In this document: positions 22,096 through 33,640 of the stretch, piece by piece
How positions within the stretch are numbered: position 1 is the first letter of the stretch
How the letters are laid out: each line of letters opens with the position of its first letter
Source: Rhizobium sp. ASV20
GTDB lineage: Bacteria > Pseudomonadota > Alphaproteobacteria > Rhizobiales > Rhizobiaceae
Direction of reading: 5' to 3'
Assembly: GCF_016429015.1 (NCBI RefSeq)
Contig: NZ_JAELTU010000001.1
Location: 1 to 64,000, forward strand
Length of the DNA stretch: 64,000 nucleotides
The notes under the pieces: model-generated
Database searches by the model: none
The model's input: the letters and a program-made list of their open reading frames with translations, nothing else
Told to the model about the DNA's origin: nothing
Translations under genes and position numbers: made by a program

Positions 22096-22179
22096 GTGCC
22101 TGATCTCGGAAAGATCTTCCGGGGTAAGCGTCAGGCAAGTGAAATCAGTGAATTGGCCGGCGTGGCGATGCGGCCATAA
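22096..22179 (+). CDS. Possible 27-codon leader peptide between ftsA and ftsZ
   Basis: A GTG immediately after the ftsA stop (TGAGTG) opens a frame encoding VPDLGKIFRGKRQASEISEL followed by AGVAMRP and a TAA, ending 18 nt before ftsZ. It starts with no gap from ftsA, a geometry that suits re-initiation, and has a basic patch (RGKR). No family recognised. It may simply be untranslated spacer, and the GTG could be chance; reported because it fills most of the gap. Confidence 0.2.
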   Translation: MPDLGKIFRGKRQASEISELAGVAMRP

Positions 22180-22197
22180 AGAGAAGGAACGGGTACA

Positions 22198-23922
22198 ATG
22201 ACTATCAAGCTGCATAAGCCAGATATCACCGAGCTTAAGCCGCGTATCACCGTGTTCGGTGTTGGTGGCGGTGGCGGCAATGCCGTCAACAACATGATCA
22301 CGGCAGGCTTGCAGGGCGTCGACTTCGTCGTCGCCAACACCGATGCACAGGCGCTGACCATGACGAAGGCGGAGCGGATCATCCAGCTCGGCGTCAACGT
22401 CACGGAAGGTCTCGGTGCCGGTTCGCAGCCGGAAGTCGGCCGTGCAGCTGCCGAAGAGTGCATCGATGAAATCATCGACCATCTCAATGGTACGCATATG
22501 TGCTTCGTCACCGCCGGCATGGGCGGCGGCACGGGTACGGGTGCTGCTCCTGTTGTGGCGCAGGCCGCTCGCAACAAAGGCATCCTGACTGTCGGCGTTG
22601 TCACCAAGCCGTTCCACTTCGAAGGCGGCCGCCGCATGCGCCTCGCCGAGCAGGGCATCCAGGAACTGCAGAAGTCGGTCGACACGCTGATCGTCATTCC
22701 GAACCAGAACCTCTTCCGTATCGCCAACGACAAGACGACTTTCGCCGACGCGTTCTCGATGGCCGACCAGGTTCTCTATTCGGGCGTTGCCTGCATCACC
22801 GACCTGATGGTGAAGGAAGGTCTCATCAACCTCGACTTCGCCGACGTCCGTTCGGTCATGCGCGAAATGGGCCGCGCGATGATGGGTACCGGCGAGGCTT
22901 CCGGCCAGGGCCGCGCAATGCAGGCTGCTGAGGCCGCCATTGCCAACCCGCTGCTCGACGAAACCTCGATGAAGGGCGCACAGGGCCTGCTGATCTCCAT
23001 CACCGGCGGTCGTGACCTCACCCTGTTCGAAGTCGACGAAGCTGCGACCCGTATTCGCGAAGAAGTCGATCCGGATGCCAACATCATCCTCGGCGCCACC
23101 TTCGACGAATCGCTCGAAGGCATCATCCGCGTTTCCGTCGTCGCAACCGGCATCGACCGCGCGATGAACGAAGCAGCCGACCGTGGCATGGATTTCCGCC
23201 CGGTCGCGAAGCCGGCTATCCGTCCGTCCGCGGCCGCCGCTCCGGTAGCGGCCGCAGCTCAGCCTGTCCATGTCGCGCAGGCCCACACCGCACAGGCCGC
23301 CGCTCCGGCTCCTCGCACTGTCGATCCGGTCGCTCAGACCATTCGTGCTGCGGAAGCCGATCTGGAACGTGAACTCGAAATCCAGATGGCCCGTCAGGCG
23401 CATGTTCAGCAACAGCAGCAGCCTGTAGCGCAGGAAGAAAGCTTCCGTCCGCAGAGCCGCATCTTCGCGGCTGCGCCGGAAGCACAGCCGGTCCGTCAGG
23501 CTCCGGTTCAGCAGCAGCCGGCTCCGGTCATGCATCAGCAGCCGATCATCCGTCAGGCTCCCGAGCAGGTCCGTATGCCGAAGGTGGAAGACTTCCCGCC
23601 GGTGGTTAAGGCAGAGATGGAACATCGTGCACAGCCGGCCGCTCCTCAGGCCGCCGAAGAGCGTGGTCCGATGGGCTTGCTGAAGCGCATCACCAACTCG
23701 CTCGGCCGTCGCGAAGAAGATCCGGCATTCGACGACATGATGGCACCGACACAGGCCGCTGCTCCGCAGCAGCGTCGCGCGCCGTCGCCGGAAGCCAGCC
23801 TCTACGCTCCGCGTCGCGGCAACCTCGACGACCAGGGTCGTCAGGTTCCGCAGGCCCGCATGGCGAGCCATGAAGACGATCAGCTCGAAATTCCGGCCTT
23901 CCTGCGCCGCCAGTCGAACTGA
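22198..23922 (+). CDS. ftsZ: Cell division GTPase FtsZ
   Basis: Tubulin-like GTPase forming the Z ring. 574 residues. The GTPase core has the tubulin signature GGGTGTG (109-115) and T7-loop NLDFAD (211-216) and ends near residue 330. A long Gln/Pro/Ala-rich linker of about 220 residues follows, containing a short conserved island ([20 protein letters not shown]), and the protein ends with the FtsA-binding peptide [15 protein letters not shown]. Long linkers are typical of Rhizobiales main FtsZ. The ATG has aaggaacggg upstream. A strong terminator follows. Confidence 0.97.
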   Translation: MTIKLHKPDITELKPRITVFGVGGGGGNAVNNMITAGLQGVDFVVANTDAQALTMTKAERIIQLGVNVTEGLGAGSQPEVGRAAAEECIDEIIDHLNGTHMCFVTAGMGGGTGTGAAPVVAQAARNKGILTVGVVTKPFHFEGGRRMRLAEQGIQELQKSVDTLIVIPNQNLFRIANDKTTFADAFSMADQVLYSGVACITDLMVKEGLINLDFADVRSVMREMGRAMMGTGEASGQGRAMQAAEAAIANPLLDETSMKGAQGLLISITGGRDLTLFEVDEAATRIREEVDPDANIILGATFDESLEGIIRVSVVATGIDRAMNEAADRGMDFRPVAKPAIRPSAAAAPVAAAAQPVHVAQAHTAQAAAPAPRTVDPVAQTIRAAEADLERELEIQMARQAHVQQQQQPVAQEESFRPQSRIFAAAPEAQPVRQAPVQQQPAPVMHQQPIIRQAPEQVRMPKVEDFPPVVKAEMEHRAQPAAPQAAEERGPMGLLKRITNSLGRREEDPAFDDMMAPTQAAAPQQRRAPSPEASLYAPRRGNLDDQGRQVPQARMASHEDDQLEIPAFLRRQSN

Positions 23923-23967
23923 CCTAGTATCGGGCAGCTTTTTAATAGGTTGCTAACCATCCTGATC

Positions 23968-24005
23968 AAATCCGGGGCTGAAAAGCTCCGGATTTCCTTA
24001 TTTTA
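23968..24005 (+). terminator. Terminator after ftsZ
   Basis: AAATCCGGGGCT (23968-23979), loop GAAA, AGCTCCGGATTT (23984-23995), a 12-bp stem with one G-T pair, followed by CCTTATTTT. It ends the ddl-ftsQAZ block, so lpxC probably has its own promoter in 24006-24252. Confidence 0.9.
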
Positions 24006-24252
24006 GACTTGTTGTCGTATCTGGAATTATCCAACAAATTCAATCGTCTGCTTTCGTAACAATGCGAAAGAAACAGTGATTTGGAATGCGGTGCCTCGAC
24101 GCGTATGTAGATACCAAGCAAGGCTGCGGAATCACATTCGACAATCAACGTATGTGACATGCGCGGCATAGTTAACAGACTGAACCGGCGACAAGGGTAA
24201 GCGTTCGAAGATGACCGCCCTGCATGGATCAGATAGACGAAGGCAGAATTAT

Positions 24253-25209
24253 ATGGCGATCGGATTGCTGGGTTTTCAGACCACTATCGCAAACCCTGTG
24301 ACACTTTCGGGTATCGGCGTTCATTCGGGCGCCAATGTGTCGATTACTCTATATCCGGCAGAGGCCGGCACCGGCGTGGTTTTCCAGCGCGTGCACGGCA
24401 ATGGCGACGTGACGGAGCTTCGCGCCGTTTCCTCGCAAGTTGGCAATACGGACCTATGCACCGTTCTCGGCTTCTCGCCGATGCGCTCCGTTTCCACGGT
24501 AGAGCACGTGATGGCTGCGATCTATGCGATAGGCCTCGATAACGTCGTTGTCGAAGTGATGGGCGCAGAAATGCCGATCATGGACGGCAGCTCCTATCCC
24601 TTCATCGAAGCGATCGAGCAGGCCGGTATCGTGTCGCTCGGCGTCAAGCGCCGCTACATTCGCGTCACCAAGCCGGTTCGTATCGAAGCCGGCGGTTCCT
24701 GGTCCGAGTTCCGCCCCTATGACGGTACGCGCTTCGAGGTCGAGATCGATTTTGCCTGCCCGCTGATCGGCCGCCAGAAGTGGGAAGGCGATCTGACTGC
24801 CGAGACCTTCAAGACCGAATTGTCGCGTGCTCGCACCTTCGGCTTCATGCGCGATGTCGAGCCGCTCTGGGCTTCGGGTCATGCGCTGGGTTCCTCGCTT
24901 GAGAATTCCGTCGTCATCTCCGACGACAACACGGTTATCAATGTCGAAGGTCTGCGTTATCCCAAGGACGAGTTCGTTCGTCACAAGACGCTCGACGCCG
25001 TTGGCGATCTCGCGCTTGCCGGCGCGCAGTTCATTGGCCATTACCGCTCGTATCGTGGTGGCCACCGCATGAATGCAAACGCCCTGAAGGCATTGCTGAG
25101 CGATCCGACGGCTTATGACGTCGTCGAAACGCCGGCGCAGCGTCAGCGCGCTCATGGCCGCGAATTCGTTCCGGTGAACGCTCCGGAATTCGCGCCCTGG
25201 TCGGCGTGA
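24253..25209 (+). CDS. lpxC: UDP-3-O-acyl-N-acetylglucosamine deacetylase
   Basis: Zinc-dependent deacetylase, the committed step of lipid A synthesis. 318 residues from the chosen ATG (MAIGLLGFQTTIA). Motifs include LSGIGVHSG, the zinc-ligand stretch SVSTVEHVMAA, MDGSSYPFIEAI, and HKTLDAVGDLALAG with GGHRMN near the end (catalytic/zinc His and Asp). An upstream ATG at 24211 would add 14 residues that do not fit the family; gaagg precedes the chosen start. Flanked by its own terminator. Confidence 0.95.
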   Translation: MAIGLLGFQTTIANPVTLSGIGVHSGANVSITLYPAEAGTGVVFQRVHGNGDVTELRAVSSQVGNTDLCTVLGFSPMRSVSTVEHVMAAIYAIGLDNVVVEVMGAEMPIMDGSSYPFIEAIEQAGIVSLGVKRRYIRVTKPVRIEAGGSWSEFRPYDGTRFEVEIDFACPLIGRQKWEGDLTAETFKTELSRARTFGFMRDVEPLWASGHALGSSLENSVVISDDNTVINVEGLRYPKDEFVRHKTLDAVGDLALAGAQFIGHYRSYRGGHRMNANALKALLSDPTAYDVVETPAQRQRAHGREFVPVNAPEFAPWSA

Positions 25210-25234
25210 AGTTTCGGAATCAAGGTGATTATGA

Positions 25235-25268
25235 GAGTGCCGCTCCGATAAGGGGCGGCTCTTTTTTT
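25235..25268 (+). terminator. Terminator after lpxC
   Basis: GCCGCTCC (25239-25246), loop GATAA, GGGGCGGC (25252-25259), followed by TCTTTTTTT. One G-T pair in the stem. Confidence 0.9.
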
Positions 25269-25493
25269 GACTGGCGACTCAGCTGTATCTTTGGTCGCGG
25301 CAAGACGTGCAGATCCGGCGGTCCGCAAAAGAATTCCCTGTCAAAACAGTGATTAAGCTCGCCGAAATCAGGTCTTTGCCACAAAAATGCGTTAATGCAT
25401 CATCAATGCGTTGCCCTGATGGTGTTTTTGCGGCTAGAAACGCCAGCGAGAGAACGCCGTCTTCGCAACGACGGCTAGTGGGACAGTGATCCG

Positions 25494-26363
25494 ATGAGTT
25501 TTGCAAGGTCTGAAAGCATGAATGTCGCAGCACGGGTTTTGCTCGTATCGCTCCTTCTGGCCGGCACCAGTGCTGTGGTGACGGGTTGTAATACGAAGAA
25601 GGATATCGACATCACCAAGCTCGGTGTCGATACCGATCCGCCGGAATTGCTCTACAATCAGGGTCTTGCCAACATCAAGGCCGGCAACATGACCGAAGCC
25701 GGCAAGAAGTTCGATGCCATCAACCAGCAGCAGCCCTTTTCCGAATGGGCGCGCAAGGCGATGGTCATGAGCACCTTCGTCAAATACCGCACGGGCCGCT
25801 ACGACGACGCGGTGCAGACGGGTAACAGCTATCTGAAGCAGTATCCGGGCTCAGAGGATGCCGATTACGTCCAGTATCTGGTCGGTTCATCCTTCGCCAA
25901 ACAGATTGTCGACGTTACTCAGGATCAGCGCGCAGCGCAGCAGACGATCGAGGCTATGTCCAAGGTCGTCAACAACTATCCGAAGTCTCAGTATGTCAGC
26001 GACGCACAGGAAAAGATCCGCTTTGCCAAGGATCAGCTCGCCGGCAAGGAAATGCAGGTCGGACGTTATTATCTCGAGCGCAAGGACTATCTTGCTGCCA
26101 TCTCCCGCTTCCGTATCGTCGTGGAGCAATACCCGACCACCAACCAGATCGAAGAGGCGCTGGCGCGTCTGGTCGAAGCCTATTATGCAATGGGCATCGT
26201 GCCGGAGGCGCAGACGGCAGCTGCCGTTCTCGGCCACAACTATCCGGACAGCCGCTGGTATAAAGATTCCTACCAGCTGCTGAAGAAGGGCGGCGTGGAT
26301 CCGAGCGAAAACTCCGGCTCGTGGATTTCCAGGGCGGGCAAGAAACTTCTTCTTGGGACGTGA
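25494..26363 (+). CDS. bamD: Outer membrane assembly lipoprotein BamD
   Basis: Lipoprotein of the BAM complex that inserts beta-barrel proteins into the outer membrane. 289 residues. The signal sequence ends with lipobox VTGC near residue 32, followed by TPR repeats: PPELLYNQGLANIKAGNMTEAGKKF, WARKAMVMSTFVKYRTGRYDDAV and similar, written here as consecutive helical pairs across residues 50-260. An alternative ATG at 25518 gives a shorter but still valid signal peptide. recN starts 12 nt after the stop, so the two are likely co-transcribed. Confidence 0.93.
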   Translation: MSFARSESMNVAARVLLVSLLLAGTSAVVTGCNTKKDIDITKLGVDTDPPELLYNQGLANIKAGNMTEAGKKFDAINQQQPFSEWARKAMVMSTFVKYRTGRYDDAVQTGNSYLKQYPGSEDADYVQYLVGSSFAKQIVDVTQDQRAAQQTIEAMSKVVNNYPKSQYVSDAQEKIRFAKDQLAGKEMQVGRYYLERKDYLAAISRFRIVVEQYPTTNQIEEALARLVEAYYAMGIVPEAQTAAAVLGHNYPDSRWYKDSYQLLKKGGVDPSENSGSWISRAGKKLLLGT

Positions 26364-26375
26364 GATTGAGCGCAG

Positions 26376-28049
26376 ATGCTGATCCAGCTTTCGATCCGCG
26401 ATATCGTTCTGATCGAGCGGCTGGATCTTGCCTTCGAATCCGGGCTTTCGGTTCTGACCGGCGAGACGGGTGCGGGCAAATCCATCCTGCTTGACAGTCT
26501 GTCGCTGGCCCTCGGCGGGCGCGGCGATGGTGGACTTGTGCGTCACGGGGAAGATCGCGGTCAGGTGACGGCGGTCTTCGATGTCGGCACGCAACATCCG
26601 GCCCGCAAGCTTCTGCGCGAAAATGGCATAGACGATGACGGCGATCTGATCTTCCGCCGCGTCCAGTCGGCTGATGGCCGCACCAAGGCATTTATCAACG
26701 ATCAGGCGCTCAGCGTTCAGCTCATGCGCCAGATCGGGCAGCATCTCGTCGAAATTCATGGACAACACGACGATCGGGCTCTGGTCGATACGGATGCGCA
26801 TCGCATGTTGCTCGATGCCTTCGCCGGCCTTGCTGAAGAGGCCCAGGGGGTCGGCAGACTTTATAAGGTCTGGCGCGACAACGAACGCACCCTGAAGAAG
26901 CACAGGGAGCAGGTGGAGAAGGCCGCACGCGAGGCGGATTACCTTCGTGCATCCGTCGAAGAATTACAGAAACTCTCGCCGCAGGACGGCGAGGAGGATG
27001 AGCTTGCCGAGAAGCGGGCGCGGATGATGAAGGCCGAGCGGATCGCCGGCGATATCGCTGAAGCGTCGGAATTCTTGAACGGCAATGCCTCGCCAGTGCC
27101 GCATATCGCGTCGCTGGTGCGCCGGCTTGAGCGCAAGAGCCATGAAGCGCCAGGCTTGCTGGAAGACACCGTGGCGCTGCTCGATGCGGCCCTCGACCAG
27201 CTTTCCAATGCGCAGATGGAAGTCGAAACCGCGCTACGCAAGACGGAATACGATCCGCGGGAATTGGAACGGGTAGAGGAGCGTCTGTTTGCTCTACGCG
27301 GCGCCTCCCGTAAGTATTCCGTGCCGGTGAGCGAGCTGCCGGCTCTCGCGGAGCGCATGGTCTCGGATCTTGCCGATGTCGATGCTGGTGAAGAGAGGCT
27401 TGCAAAGCTCGACGCCGAGCTTTCCGCCGCTAAGGCGGACTATGATGTTGCCGCGCGCAGCCTTTCGGAGAAGCGCCGGCATGCGGGCGAGGCGCTTGCT
27501 GGCGCCGTCATGGCGGAACTGCCGGCACTGAAGCTTGAGCGTGCGCGCTTCATGGTGGAAATTACGACCGATCCGGAAGCCGGCACGGTGGATGGTATCG
27601 ACGTTGTCGAATTTCACGTTCAGACGAATCCGGGCACACGCCCAGGTCCGATCACCAAGGTTGCCTCCGGAGGCGAACTCTCGCGCTTCCTGCTGGCGCT
27701 GAAAGTGGCGCTTGCCGATCGCGGCTCGGCGCCAACTCTCGTCTTCGACGAAATCGACACCGGTGTTGGTGGCGCTGTCGCCGATGCGATCGGCCAGCGG
27801 CTGAAGCGTCTGTCCGATCGTGTGCAGGTGCTTTCCGTCACCCACGCACCGCAGGTCGCAGCGCGCGCTGCGACGCATCTGCTGATCTCCAAGGGACCGG
27901 TCGCGGACGGCTCGGAAAAGATTTCCACGCGCGTCGCGACGATGGAGCCCAAGGACCGCACCGAGGAAATCGCCCGCATGCTCGCAGGTGCTTCGGTGAC
28001 GGAAGAGGCGAGGGCTGCGGCCAAGCGATTGCTTTCCGGTAACGGCTGA
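26376..28049 (+). CDS. recN: DNA repair protein RecN
   Basis: SMC-like ATPase acting in double-strand-break repair with RecA. 557 residues: Walker A GETGAGKS (29-36), two coiled-coil arms in the middle (about 155-370, rich in Glu/Arg/Ala), ABC signature region VASGGELSRFLLAL, Walker B TLVFDEIDTGVGG and a switch His in SVTHAPQVAA. Full length for the family. Follows bamD closely, as in other Rhizobiales. Confidence 0.96.
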   Translation: MLIQLSIRDIVLIERLDLAFESGLSVLTGETGAGKSILLDSLSLALGGRGDGGLVRHGEDRGQVTAVFDVGTQHPARKLLRENGIDDDGDLIFRRVQSADGRTKAFINDQALSVQLMRQIGQHLVEIHGQHDDRALVDTDAHRMLLDAFAGLAEEAQGVGRLYKVWRDNERTLKKHREQVEKAAREADYLRASVEELQKLSPQDGEEDELAEKRARMMKAERIAGDIAEASEFLNGNASPVPHIASLVRRLERKSHEAPGLLEDTVALLDAALDQLSNAQMEVETALRKTEYDPRELERVEERLFALRGASRKYSVPVSELPALAERMVSDLADVDAGEERLAKLDAELSAAKADYDVAARSLSEKRRHAGEALAGAVMAELPALKLERARFMVEITTDPEAGTVDGIDVVEFHVQTNPGTRPGPITKVASGGELSRFLLALKVALADRGSAPTLVFDEIDTGVGGAVADAIGQRLKRLSDRVQVLSVTHAPQVAARAATHLLISKGPVADGSEKISTRVATMEPKDRTEEIARMLAGASVTEEARAAAKRLLSGNG

Positions 28050-28228
28050 CCCCTCTATATTTCCTGTTCCAGATTGTATGAAAAGCGTCGGTAACAACGA
28101 CTTCCGGCCCAAGGCGAACGACAAGCCCGGCAGCGGGCACATCTGCGCGGTTGAGGTTGCCGTGCTTGAAAGGTGTCTGCTCCAAGGTTACGAATCTCTC
28201 AAAATCCCCTATCAGAAAAGACGCTCCA

Positions 28229-29569
28229 ATGTTTCCGTTCTCCGAAGCCGATCCGATTCGATTTTCCAACGCCGTTCCGAAGGCTTCGGAGGTCGTCATT
28301 ATCGGCGGGGGGATCATTGGCGTCAGCACAGCGATCTTCCTTGCTGCCCGCAATATTCAGGTGACGTTGCTTGAAAAAGGGCGCATCGCTGCCGAGCAAT
28401 CGTCGCGAAACTGGGGTTGGATAAGAAAGCAGGGAAGAGACGCGGACGAGCTGCCGATAGTGATCGAGGCATGCCGTTTGTGGCAACAGTTGGCGGAGGA
28501 AAGCGGCGAAGACATCGGTTTGAGGCAGACAGGTGTCACGTATCTCGCAAGGTCCGAAAGGGACATGGCGGGATTTGCAGACTTCATGAAGATCGCCGCT
28601 GCCCATGGGCTCGATACCCGTCTTGTAGATGGAGCGCAGGTCTCTTCGGTAATCGAGGGCATGGCGCGTAGATTTGCCGGGGCTATGACGACGCCGTCCG
28701 ACATGCGGGCGGAGCCGTGGCTGGCTGTCCCGGCGCTGGCGCGGCTTGCGGGTCGCCGGGGCGTCACGATCATCGAAAATTGTGCGGTCCGTACTCTCGA
28801 TATCGCTGCCGGCAGGATCGCGGGCGTCTGGACGGAACGTGGAAAGATCGAGACCTCGAACGTCCTGGTTGCTGGGGGTGCATGGTCATCGCTGTTTCTG
28901 AAGAAGCATGGCGTTTCCATTCCTCAACTCAGCGTCAGGGCCACCGTTGCGGCAACGGCACCTCTGCCCGAATTTCATGCTGGCGCGGCCGTTGATGATG
29001 ATATCGCATTCAGGCGCCGGCAAGATGGTGGGTACACTCTGGCCCCTGGCGGAAGCAATCTTCTCTATATCGGTCCTGATGCATTCCGACATGCGATGAA
29101 ATATCTTCCGGCTCTGATGGCTCATCCTCTCGGAACACGTTATCTCCCTGCCGCTCCCTCAGGATTCCCCGACGGCTGGTCAACCCGACGTGACTGGGCG
29201 GCCGATACGAGAAGTCCTTTCGAACATATGCGGGTGCTCAATCCAGCTCCTGGCCGCTCTGAGCTGGCCTCGATCCTGCGCGGTTTCAAGACGTTGTTTC
29301 CGCAGTTTGACAACGTACACCTGAAAACCACATGGGCGGGGATGATCGACGCGATGCCGGATGCGGTTCCCGTCGTTGATCGGGTGGAGCCGATTGGCGG
29401 GTTATTCGTCGCAACGGGGATGAGCGGTCATGGTTTTGGGATTGGACCTGGGATCGGTCGCGTCATGTCCGACCTGATCCAAGGGAACGAAACCGGCCAT
29501 GATCTTCATCGTTTCCGCTTGTCGCGCTTTAGTGATGGCAGCTCAATTCGGCCCGGTCCGGCAATCTGA
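28229..29569 (+). CDS. FAD-dependent oxidoreductase, DadA/glycine-oxidase-like (DAO family)
   Basis: Probable D-amino-acid or related amine dehydrogenase. 446 residues: N-terminal FAD-binding Rossmann motif EVVIIGGGIIGVSTAIFLAA (GGGIIG at 26-31), SSRNWGWIRKQGRD shortly after, and a C-terminal GLFVATGMSGHGFGIGPGIG motif closing the FAD site. The start ATG at 28229 is preferred to upstream non-ATG codons because the sequence before it lacks similarity; the ribosome site is weak. Separated by about 180 nt from recN and from ligA, so probably its own unit. Substrate unknown. Confidence 0.78.
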   Translation: MFPFSEADPIRFSNAVPKASEVVIIGGGIIGVSTAIFLAARNIQVTLLEKGRIAAEQSSRNWGWIRKQGRDADELPIVIEACRLWQQLAEESGEDIGLRQTGVTYLARSERDMAGFADFMKIAAAHGLDTRLVDGAQVSSVIEGMARRFAGAMTTPSDMRAEPWLAVPALARLAGRRGVTIIENCAVRTLDIAAGRIAGVWTERGKIETSNVLVAGGAWSSLFLKKHGVSIPQLSVRATVAATAPLPEFHAGAAVDDDIAFRRRQDGGYTLAPGGSNLLYIGPDAFRHAMKYLPALMAHPLGTRYLPAAPSGFPDGWSTRRDWAADTRSPFEHMRVLNPAPGRSELASILRGFKTLFPQFDNVHLKTTWAGMIDAMPDAVPVVDRVEPIGGLFVATGMSGHGFGIGPGIGRVMSDLIQGNETGHDLHRFRLSRFSDGSSIRPGPAI

Positions 29570-29723
29570 CAAATCCCCGTGCATCATCGCGCTAACCCCA
29601 AAGTCGCGGTGATTACCATCGTCACGGTTGTTCGCACCTGCGGCCAGGGATCCCCGATTTTTCTCGCCGTTTTAAGTGTGTTGCGGGGAAAACCGCTTCG
29701 CACTTTTCCTGGAAGTGCTCTAA

Positions 29724-31907
<2,184 letters not shown>

Positions 31908-31948
31908 GCGAGACGGCGGCGGGATCGTCTCCCACCGCCCCTTGTCGA

Positions 31949-32485
31949 TCAAAATCTCAACCGGGCCATTGTGAGCGCATCGACATACTCGCCGTTACGG
32001 AACGCAAATGCACGCAGCCGCCCTTCGGTTTCGAAGCCGAACTTCTCATAAAGGCCGATTGCCGGGATATTGTCGGCATAGACGGTCAGTTCCAGGCGCT
32101 TGATCGCCAGCCAGTTGTCGGCTGTGTCGACTAGCGCACCCAGAAGCGCCGAGCCGATGCCGCAGCCTGTGAAATCGTCGTGCACGCCCATGCCGATCTG
32201 GCCGATGTGAATGCGTCGGCCGGACAGCCGCGTCAGACCGGCACTGCCGACGACCCGTCCGTCGACTTCAGCAACGATGCCGGTCGAGTTGGGAGATGGC
32301 TTTTCCAGCCATTGCCGGGTTTCCGCGACGCTTTGGAAGGGCAGGCGCAAGGTGCCGGCACGGAAGCCGGGAAGATTGGCGATTGCCGCGATCGCCTCGG
32401 CGTCTGACACCTGTATTGCGCGGATCTCGACCGGGCCGATTTTGGCGGATCGTCGTTTATCGGGCTCTTGCTGTTCGAAAGACAT
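31949..32485 (-). CDS. GNAT N-acetyltransferase, YhhY/AaaT-like
   Basis: Acetyl-CoA-dependent acetyltransferase, 178 residues. The acetyl-CoA loop is GIGSALLGALVDTAD, and the C-terminal half (ADNIPAIGLYEKFGFETEG, then RNGEYVDALTMARL) resembles E. coli YhhY (AaaT), an L-amino-acid N-acyltransferase. The substrate in this organism is not known. It is convergent with ligA (about 40 nt between stops) and stands alone. An N-terminal extension of about 17 residues rich in charged residues precedes the domain. Confidence 0.8.
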   Translation of the reverse strand: MSFEQQEPDKRRSAKIGPVEIRAIQVSDAEAIAAIANLPGFRAGTLRLPFQSVAETRQWLEKPSPNSTGIVAEVDGRVVGSAGLTRLSGRRIHIGQIGMGVHDDFTGCGIGSALLGALVDTADNWLAIKRLELTVYADNIPAIGLYEKFGFETEGRLRAFAFRNGEYVDALTMARLRF

Positions 32486-32740
32486 TGGCTCTCCTTGGTT
32501 TTGGGAGGAGAGCTAGGGAGCTTCAACCCTGCTCGCCTCGGCAGGGTTGAGATGGATCGCAGTTAGCTCAGCGCAATACAGCTTCCACTCGCCCTGCAAG
32601 GGGAGAGACGGTGGTAAGATGCATAATTGTGGCGCGAAGTGCGATCATGCCGCGATGATCCAATGCGATGCCACCATTGTCAATTGTCTCTCGTCATTTT
32701 TTGCCATCGCCGAGCGCAAAGGCTGTTCTCAAATGATACC

Positions 32741-32790
32741 TTGACAGGCAACCATTTGGTTGCTTATAAGATGGGAATAAGCAACCAAAT
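32741..32790 (+). promoter_or_regulatory. Promoter with overlapping operator for the ArsR-type gene
   Basis: A sigma-70-type promoter, TTGACA (32741-32746) and TATAAG (32765-32770) with an 18-nt spacer (17 if the -10 is read as TTATAA), overlaps a symmetrical operator. ATTTGGTTGCTTAT (32754-32767) and ATAAGCAACCAAAT (32777-32790) are a perfect 14-bp inverted repeat with 9 nt between. A further half-site GCAACCA (32748-32754) faces TGGTTGC (32757-32763) inside the spacer. A repressor bound here would cover the -10, so autoregulation by the downstream ArsR-type protein is the simplest reading. Confidence 0.8.
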
Positions 32791-32804
32791 AGTTCCGTAT
32801 TTCG

Positions 32805-33146
32805 ATGAATGACGATGCAGTATTCAAGGCTCTGGCGGATGCCAGCAGGCGGCAGTTGCTGGACCGGCTCTATGAGCAAAACGGCCAAACGCTAAATGCG
32901 CTTTGCGAAGATCTCGCCATGACCCGACAAGCGGTGGCCAAGCACCTCGCCATTCTGGAGGAGGCCAACCTCGTATCGACGGAAAAGCAGGGACGGGAAA
33001 AGCTGCATTTCATCAACTCGGTGCCGATCAATGAGATTGCCGAGCGCTGGATCAACAAGTTCGAGCGCCGGCAGCTAAGCGCGCTGTCAGCCTTGAAACG
33101 GGCTCTCGAAGGCGAGGGCGGTTCACAACCACCAAAGCAAGAATAG
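32805..33146 (+). CDS. ArsR-family transcriptional regulator (SRPBCC-associated type)
   Basis: Winged-helix repressor of 113 residues. The HTH lies at about 30-65 (ALCEDLAMTRQAVAKHLAIL) with the wing STEKQGREKLHFIN after it. It lacks the Cys metal-binding box of ArsR/SmtB metal sensors, so it is unlikely to sense arsenic or metals. This subtype is commonly paired with an AHSA1/SRPBCC protein, as here: the partner starts 19 nt downstream. Probably autoregulated from the operator at 32741-32790. Confidence 0.88.
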   Translation: MNDDAVFKALADASRRQLLDRLYEQNGQTLNALCEDLAMTRQAVAKHLAILEEANLVSTEKQGREKLHFINSVPINEIAERWINKFERRQLSALSALKRALEGEGGSQPPKQE

Positions 33147-33165
33147 TGAAACAAGGAGAAATGAC

Positions 33166-33609
33166 ATGACCGGAAGCAAATTCGTCTACGTCACATTCAT
33201 CCGCACTTCGCCGGAGAAGCTCTGGTCGGCGCTGACGACGCCGGAATTCATCAGGCAATATTGGTTCGACATGACGCATGAGACCGATTGGAAGGTCGGT
33301 TCGCCCTGGAAAATGGTCTTCTCCGATGGCCGTGTTGCCGACACCGGAGAAATCGCGGAGTTGGAGCCGCTGCGTCGGATCGCCTTTAAATGGCGCAATG
33401 AATTCAGGCCCGAATTGAAGGCGGAGGGATGGTCGCGTTGCGTCATGGAGTTGGAGCCGGCGGACGATGCAGTGAAGCTGACCGTTACCCACACGATCGA
33501 AGTCGAGAACTCCAAGTTCATCGAAGCCGTTTCCGGCGGTTGGCCGAAGATATTGTCCAATCTCAAGTCGCTGCTGGAGACCGGAAAGGTTGCCATCGCG
33601 AACAAGTGA
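33166..33609 (+). CDS. SRPBCC / AHSA1-domain protein
   Basis: 147-residue START-like fold protein of the activator-of-Hsp90-homologue-1 group. Features are FVYVTFIRTSPEKLWSALTT at the N-terminus, the GSPWKM strand, and the C-terminal amphipathic helix WPKILSNLKSLLETG that closes the hydrophobic ligand pocket. These proteins bind small hydrophobic ligands; no specific substrate is known. Translated behind aaggaga, in an operon with the ArsR-type gene. Confidence 0.85.
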   Translation: MTGSKFVYVTFIRTSPEKLWSALTTPEFIRQYWFDMTHETDWKVGSPWKMVFSDGRVADTGEIAELEPLRRIAFKWRNEFRPELKAEGWSRCVMELEPADDAVKLTVTHTIEVENSKFIEAVSGGWPKILSNLKSLLETGKVAIANK

Positions 33610-33640
33610 GAACCATCCTCGCGCGCCGAGACGCGCAACT

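Noticed and set aside
21247-23871. A very long reverse-strand open frame (over 870 codons) opposite ftsA and ftsZ
   Set aside because: Antisense artefact of strong codon bias in two highly conserved genes; composition is rich in Arg/His/Asp repeats and no domain is visible.
32559-32640. tRNA-like piece (TTAGCTCAGCGC)
   Set aside because: The D-arm-like string is not followed by anticodon or T arms that fold, and no GGTTCGA segment lies at the proper distance.
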